From: Catellatospora tritici
GTDB taxonomy: Bacteria > Actinomycetota > Actinomycetes > Mycobacteriales > Micromonosporaceae
Direction of reading: 5' to 3'
DNA length: 64,000 nt
Assembly (NCBI RefSeq): GCF_019083965.1
Contig: NZ_JAHRCY010000012.1
Location: forward strand, 1-64,000
Shown in pieces: positions 61,722-64,000 of this stretch. The translations under genes were made by a program, and so were the position numbers. The first letter of the stretch is position 1. Each line of letters opens with the position of its first letter. The notes beneath the pieces are model-generated. The model had not been told where the DNA came from and did not search any database. It saw nothing but the letters and a program-made list of their open reading frames with translations.

Positions 61722-64000
61722 TCAGACCCCGGAGTTCGGCTTCGACCACCCTGGCATCGCCGCGGCCAGCGAACGCAGCTCCGCCCGCCCGGTCACGTCC
61801 AGACGCCGGAACGCGCTGCTCAGATGCGTCTCAACGGTCTTCGGGCTGAGCACCAGCCGGGCCGCGATCTCCCGGTTGGACAGTCCCGCACACACCAGGT
61901 TGACCACGGCCCGTTCGGCCGGGGTCAGGTTCGGCCAGGTCGCGCTCTCGGTCAACGGCAGCCCGGCCGCGGCGGCGGCGGCCCGGACCCGGGCGGCGAA
62001 GGCGTACGCGCCGTGGCCGGTGTAGCGGTCGTGGGCCCAGCGCCAGGCCCGCTCGGCGGCGGCGCGACGACCCGCCGCGGCCAGGTAGCCGGCCCCCAGG
62101 GCGGCGGCCCGCGCCGCCTCCAGCGGCAGCCCTGCCGCCTCGGCCAGGGACTGCGCGGTGGCGCACCCGGTGCTGGCCGCGGTCAGGTCGCCGCGCGCGG
62201 CGCAGATCATGGCCTGTACCCGGGCGACCGCGGCCCGCGCCGACACCCGCGTGACCGGGCGGTTCGTGAACCGGTCCAGGGCCGCCTGCGCGGGTTCGAC
62301 CTGTCCGGCACGGGCCAGCGCGTCGGCCAGCAGCGGTCCGAACAGGTGGGTGCCGGGCTCCCGGGAGTCGTACGCGTCCTCGAACGCGGTCGCGGCGGCC
62401 AGCAGTCCGGCAGTGTCCCCGGCCGCGTCGCACACGGCGGCCCGCGCCAGCGCCGCGTAGGTCAGCGCCGCGCGAGAGCCGATCCGCCCGGCCCAGTCCC
62501 GCGCCTGCTCCATGTGCCGGACCGCACCCGGATCGCCCTGCGCGGCCAGCGGATACGTCGCCAGGGCATGGACCAGCGAGTAGTCCCAGACCCGGGCGTT
62601 GGCCTCGGCGTCGCCGACGGCCAGGGCCGTGTGCAGCACCGCCTCGGCCACGTTGCCGCGCCGGTACTCCGTCTCGCCGAGGTAGGCCAGCGCCTGCCCG
62701 ACGCGCAGCGGCTCGCCGCGCACAGCCCGCTCGACCGCGCCGCTGAGGTCGACGTACGCGCCGTCGAGGTCGTCGGTCCACAGCCGCACCATGCCCCGGG
62801 CCACCAGCCCGTCCAGGCCCGGCGGATCCGGTGGCAGCTCGGCCAGGGCCCGCTGCCCGTCACCGGTGAGCGCCAGCCCGACCGCGCGAGCGAACCACGC
62901 GAACGAGGCCACCGCCGGTTCGCGGGCCGCTGCCAGCGCCGTCTGCCCGTGCCCGACCATGGCGTCGTAGTCGGTGTCGAGGATCGCGATGATCGCCAGC
63001 TGGGCCGCGACGCGGGCGGTCAGGTCGGCGGGAGCGTCGGCCAGGGCCCGTTCCAGCAACTGCGCGGCCTCGGTGGTGCGGCCGCTGACCAGCGCGTGAT
63101 AGCCGCACAGGTAGTCCCGCCACGGGTCGCGCGGCAGCGCCCGGATCTCGGCCGCGTAACCGTCGGCGCCGCGCAGGTCACCGGCGACCAGCAGTGCCTC
63201 GCACACGGCGAACAGGATCGGTGCGCGGGCCGGGCCCGGCGGGGTGAGGTCGGCGCTGTGCCGCAGGTACGCCGCGGCCTGGTGGGCCTGACCCTGCCCG
63301 GCGAGCATCGCCGCGTACGCGGCGACCTGCCGCGCCAGCTGCTCGTCCGGGCCGTCGGCGCCCGCGACCAGGTGCGCGACGGCGCGTGCGTGGTCGACCT
63401 CGGCCGCCCGGCGGTGTAGTTCCCGGCGCCGCCGCGCGTCGAGTCCGTGGTAGACGACGGAGCGCGACAGCGCGCCGGTGAAGGCCAGTTCGTGCCCACC
63501 CGTGCCGGGTGCCTCGGCGAGCAGCCGCCCGTCGACCGCTTCGGCCACCGCCTGCGCCACCGAGGTCAGCCCGGCCAGCTCTCTGGCGCGGTGCAGCGCG
63601 AACTCCGTGCCCAGCACTGCCCCGGCTTCGACCAGGCGTCGCGCGGGCGGGCTGAGCGCGGCGACCCGGTCGGCGATCACCGCCGACACACCTGCCGGGG
63701 CGGGCAGTGGCCCGTCACCGAGGGCGAGGATCCGTGGCGGCACCCGGTCCAGGACGTGCTGGGCGTGCAGTGGATGCCCAGCGGTGTGCTCGTGCAGGCG
63801 GGCCGCGCCCGCCGGAGACAGGTCCGGATGCCCGCAGACCAGCGCGAACCTGGTCAGCTCCGCCGCGTCCAGGCCCCGCAGCGGCAGCCGCTGGCCGCGG
63901 GCGCCGTCGACGATCCGGCGCCAGCCGTCGTCGACGGCCCAGCCCGAGTCGGGCTGGCTGGTGACGACGACCAGGACGGGCTCGGCGGTCATCGACCGCA
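61722..64000 (-). CDS. Large LuxR-type ATPase regulator, N-terminus outside window
   Basis: The visible 759 or so residues are a large LuxR-type (LAL) protein: part of an AAA ATPase domain, a long helical/TPR region and a C-terminal LuxR helix-turn-helix (LTPAERAVVNLVCAGLSNREIAARLVLSPKTVETHLSS). The Walker A motif lies beyond base 64000, so the gene is partial. It ends 41 bases before the start of the secreted protein gene in the same direction. Confidence 0.85.
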   Translation of the reverse strand, partial: RSMTAEPVLVVVTSQPDSGWAVDDGWRRIVDGARGQRLPLRGLDAAELTRFALVCGHPDLSPAGAARLHEHTAGHPLHAQHVLDRVPPRILALGDGPLPAPAGVSAVIADRVAALSPPARRLVEAGAVLGTEFALHRARELAGLTSVAQAVAEAVDGRLLAEAPGTGGHELAFTGALSRSVVYHGLDARRRRELHRRAAEVDHARAVAHLVAGADGPDEQLARQVAAYAAMLAGQGQAHQAAAYLRHSADLTPPGPARAPILFAVCEALLVAGDLRGADGYAAEIRALPRDPWRDYLCGYHALVSGRTTEAAQLLERALADAPADLTARVAAQLAIIAILDTDYDAMVGHGQTALAAAREPAVASFAWFARAVGLALTGDGQRALAELPPDPPGLDGLVARGMVRLWTDDLDGAYVDLSGAVERAVRGEPLRVGQALAYLGETEYRRGNVAEAVLHTALAVGDAEANARVWDYSLVHALATYPLAAQGDPGAVRHMEQARDWAGRIGSRAALTYAALARAAVCDAAGDTAGLLAAATAFEDAYDSREPGTHLFGPLLADALARAGQVEPAQAALDRFTNRPVTRVSARAAVARVQAMICAARGDLTAASTGCATAQSLAEAAGLPLEAARAAALGAGYLAAAGRRAAAERAWRWAHDRYTGHGAYAFAARVRAAAAAAGLPLTESATWPNLTPAERAVVNLVCAGLSNREIAARLVLSPKTVETHLSSAFRRLDVTGRAELRSLAAAMPGWSKPNSGV

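Overview
The window is very GC-rich with short gaps, frequent GTG and TTG starts and many 4-bp stop/start overlaps. It carries actinobacterial families (SigE-type sigma factor, SARP regulator, DUF5685, SAM methyltransferase of the Methyltransf_19 type, bifunctional penicillin-binding protein). I read it as chromosome of a filamentous actinomycete, probably of the Micromonosporaceae; the family assignment is inference. No tRNA, CRISPR array, complete insertion sequence or prophage was found. The left edge (about 1-200) is the minus-strand leader of an rRNA operon whose 16S gene would lie just outside the window.

Layout. 0.4-1.5 kb: two decayed signalling genes (MEDS/STAS and MEDS/anti-sigma ATPase). 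1.6-9.6 kb: minus-strand secreted FAD oxidoreductase, a DUF998/DUF5685 pair with an extreme Cys-rich tail, a secreted repeat protein, a VWA lipoprotein-like binding protein and a Ser/Thr kinase. 9.8-17 kb: FAD monooxygenase plus a membrane protein, secreted cell-wall amidase, PBP1-type transpeptidase, cation efflux transporter. 17-23.4 kb: ABC exporter, TetR-isomerase pair divergent from a cupin protein, pyruvate oxidase. 23.4-35.7 kb: family 9-type pectate lyase with an operator in its promoter, SigE-type sigma factor with an overlapping membrane beta-propeller partner, WD40 protein, DyP peroxidase, alpha-mannosidase, secreted VWD protein. 35.7-40.6 kb: STAND ATPase divergent from a SARP regulator and a subtilase-like lipoprotein. 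40.6-41.5 kb: VOC protein and AraC regulator.

The most striking region is 41.5-51.5 kb. Eight minus-strand genes run almost without gaps: a ThiG-like synthase, a CysO-like sulfur carrier, a HAD sugar-phosphatase, GlgA, MalQ, TreY, an MFS transporter and TreZ. ThiG homologue BexX is known to make 2-thioglucose-6-phosphate using CysO-type carriers, so this operon may make a sulfur-containing alpha-glucan or trehalose derivative. This is a hypothesis built from gene content and overlaps.

52.4-56.7 kb is a second functional unit: GntR regulator, two biuret-hydrolase-like cysteine hydrolases, a purine/pyrimidine-type permease and an AtzH/HpxZ-like protein, probably for uptake and breakdown of a ureide, biuret-like or triazine-derived nitrogen source. 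The same 9-mer lies upstream of the regulator and of the first hydrolase. The right end holds a SUKH-like protein, two methyltransferases (one frameshifted), a small papain-like protein, an alpha/beta hydrolase, a secreted protein of unknown function and a large LuxR-type regulator that runs off the edge.
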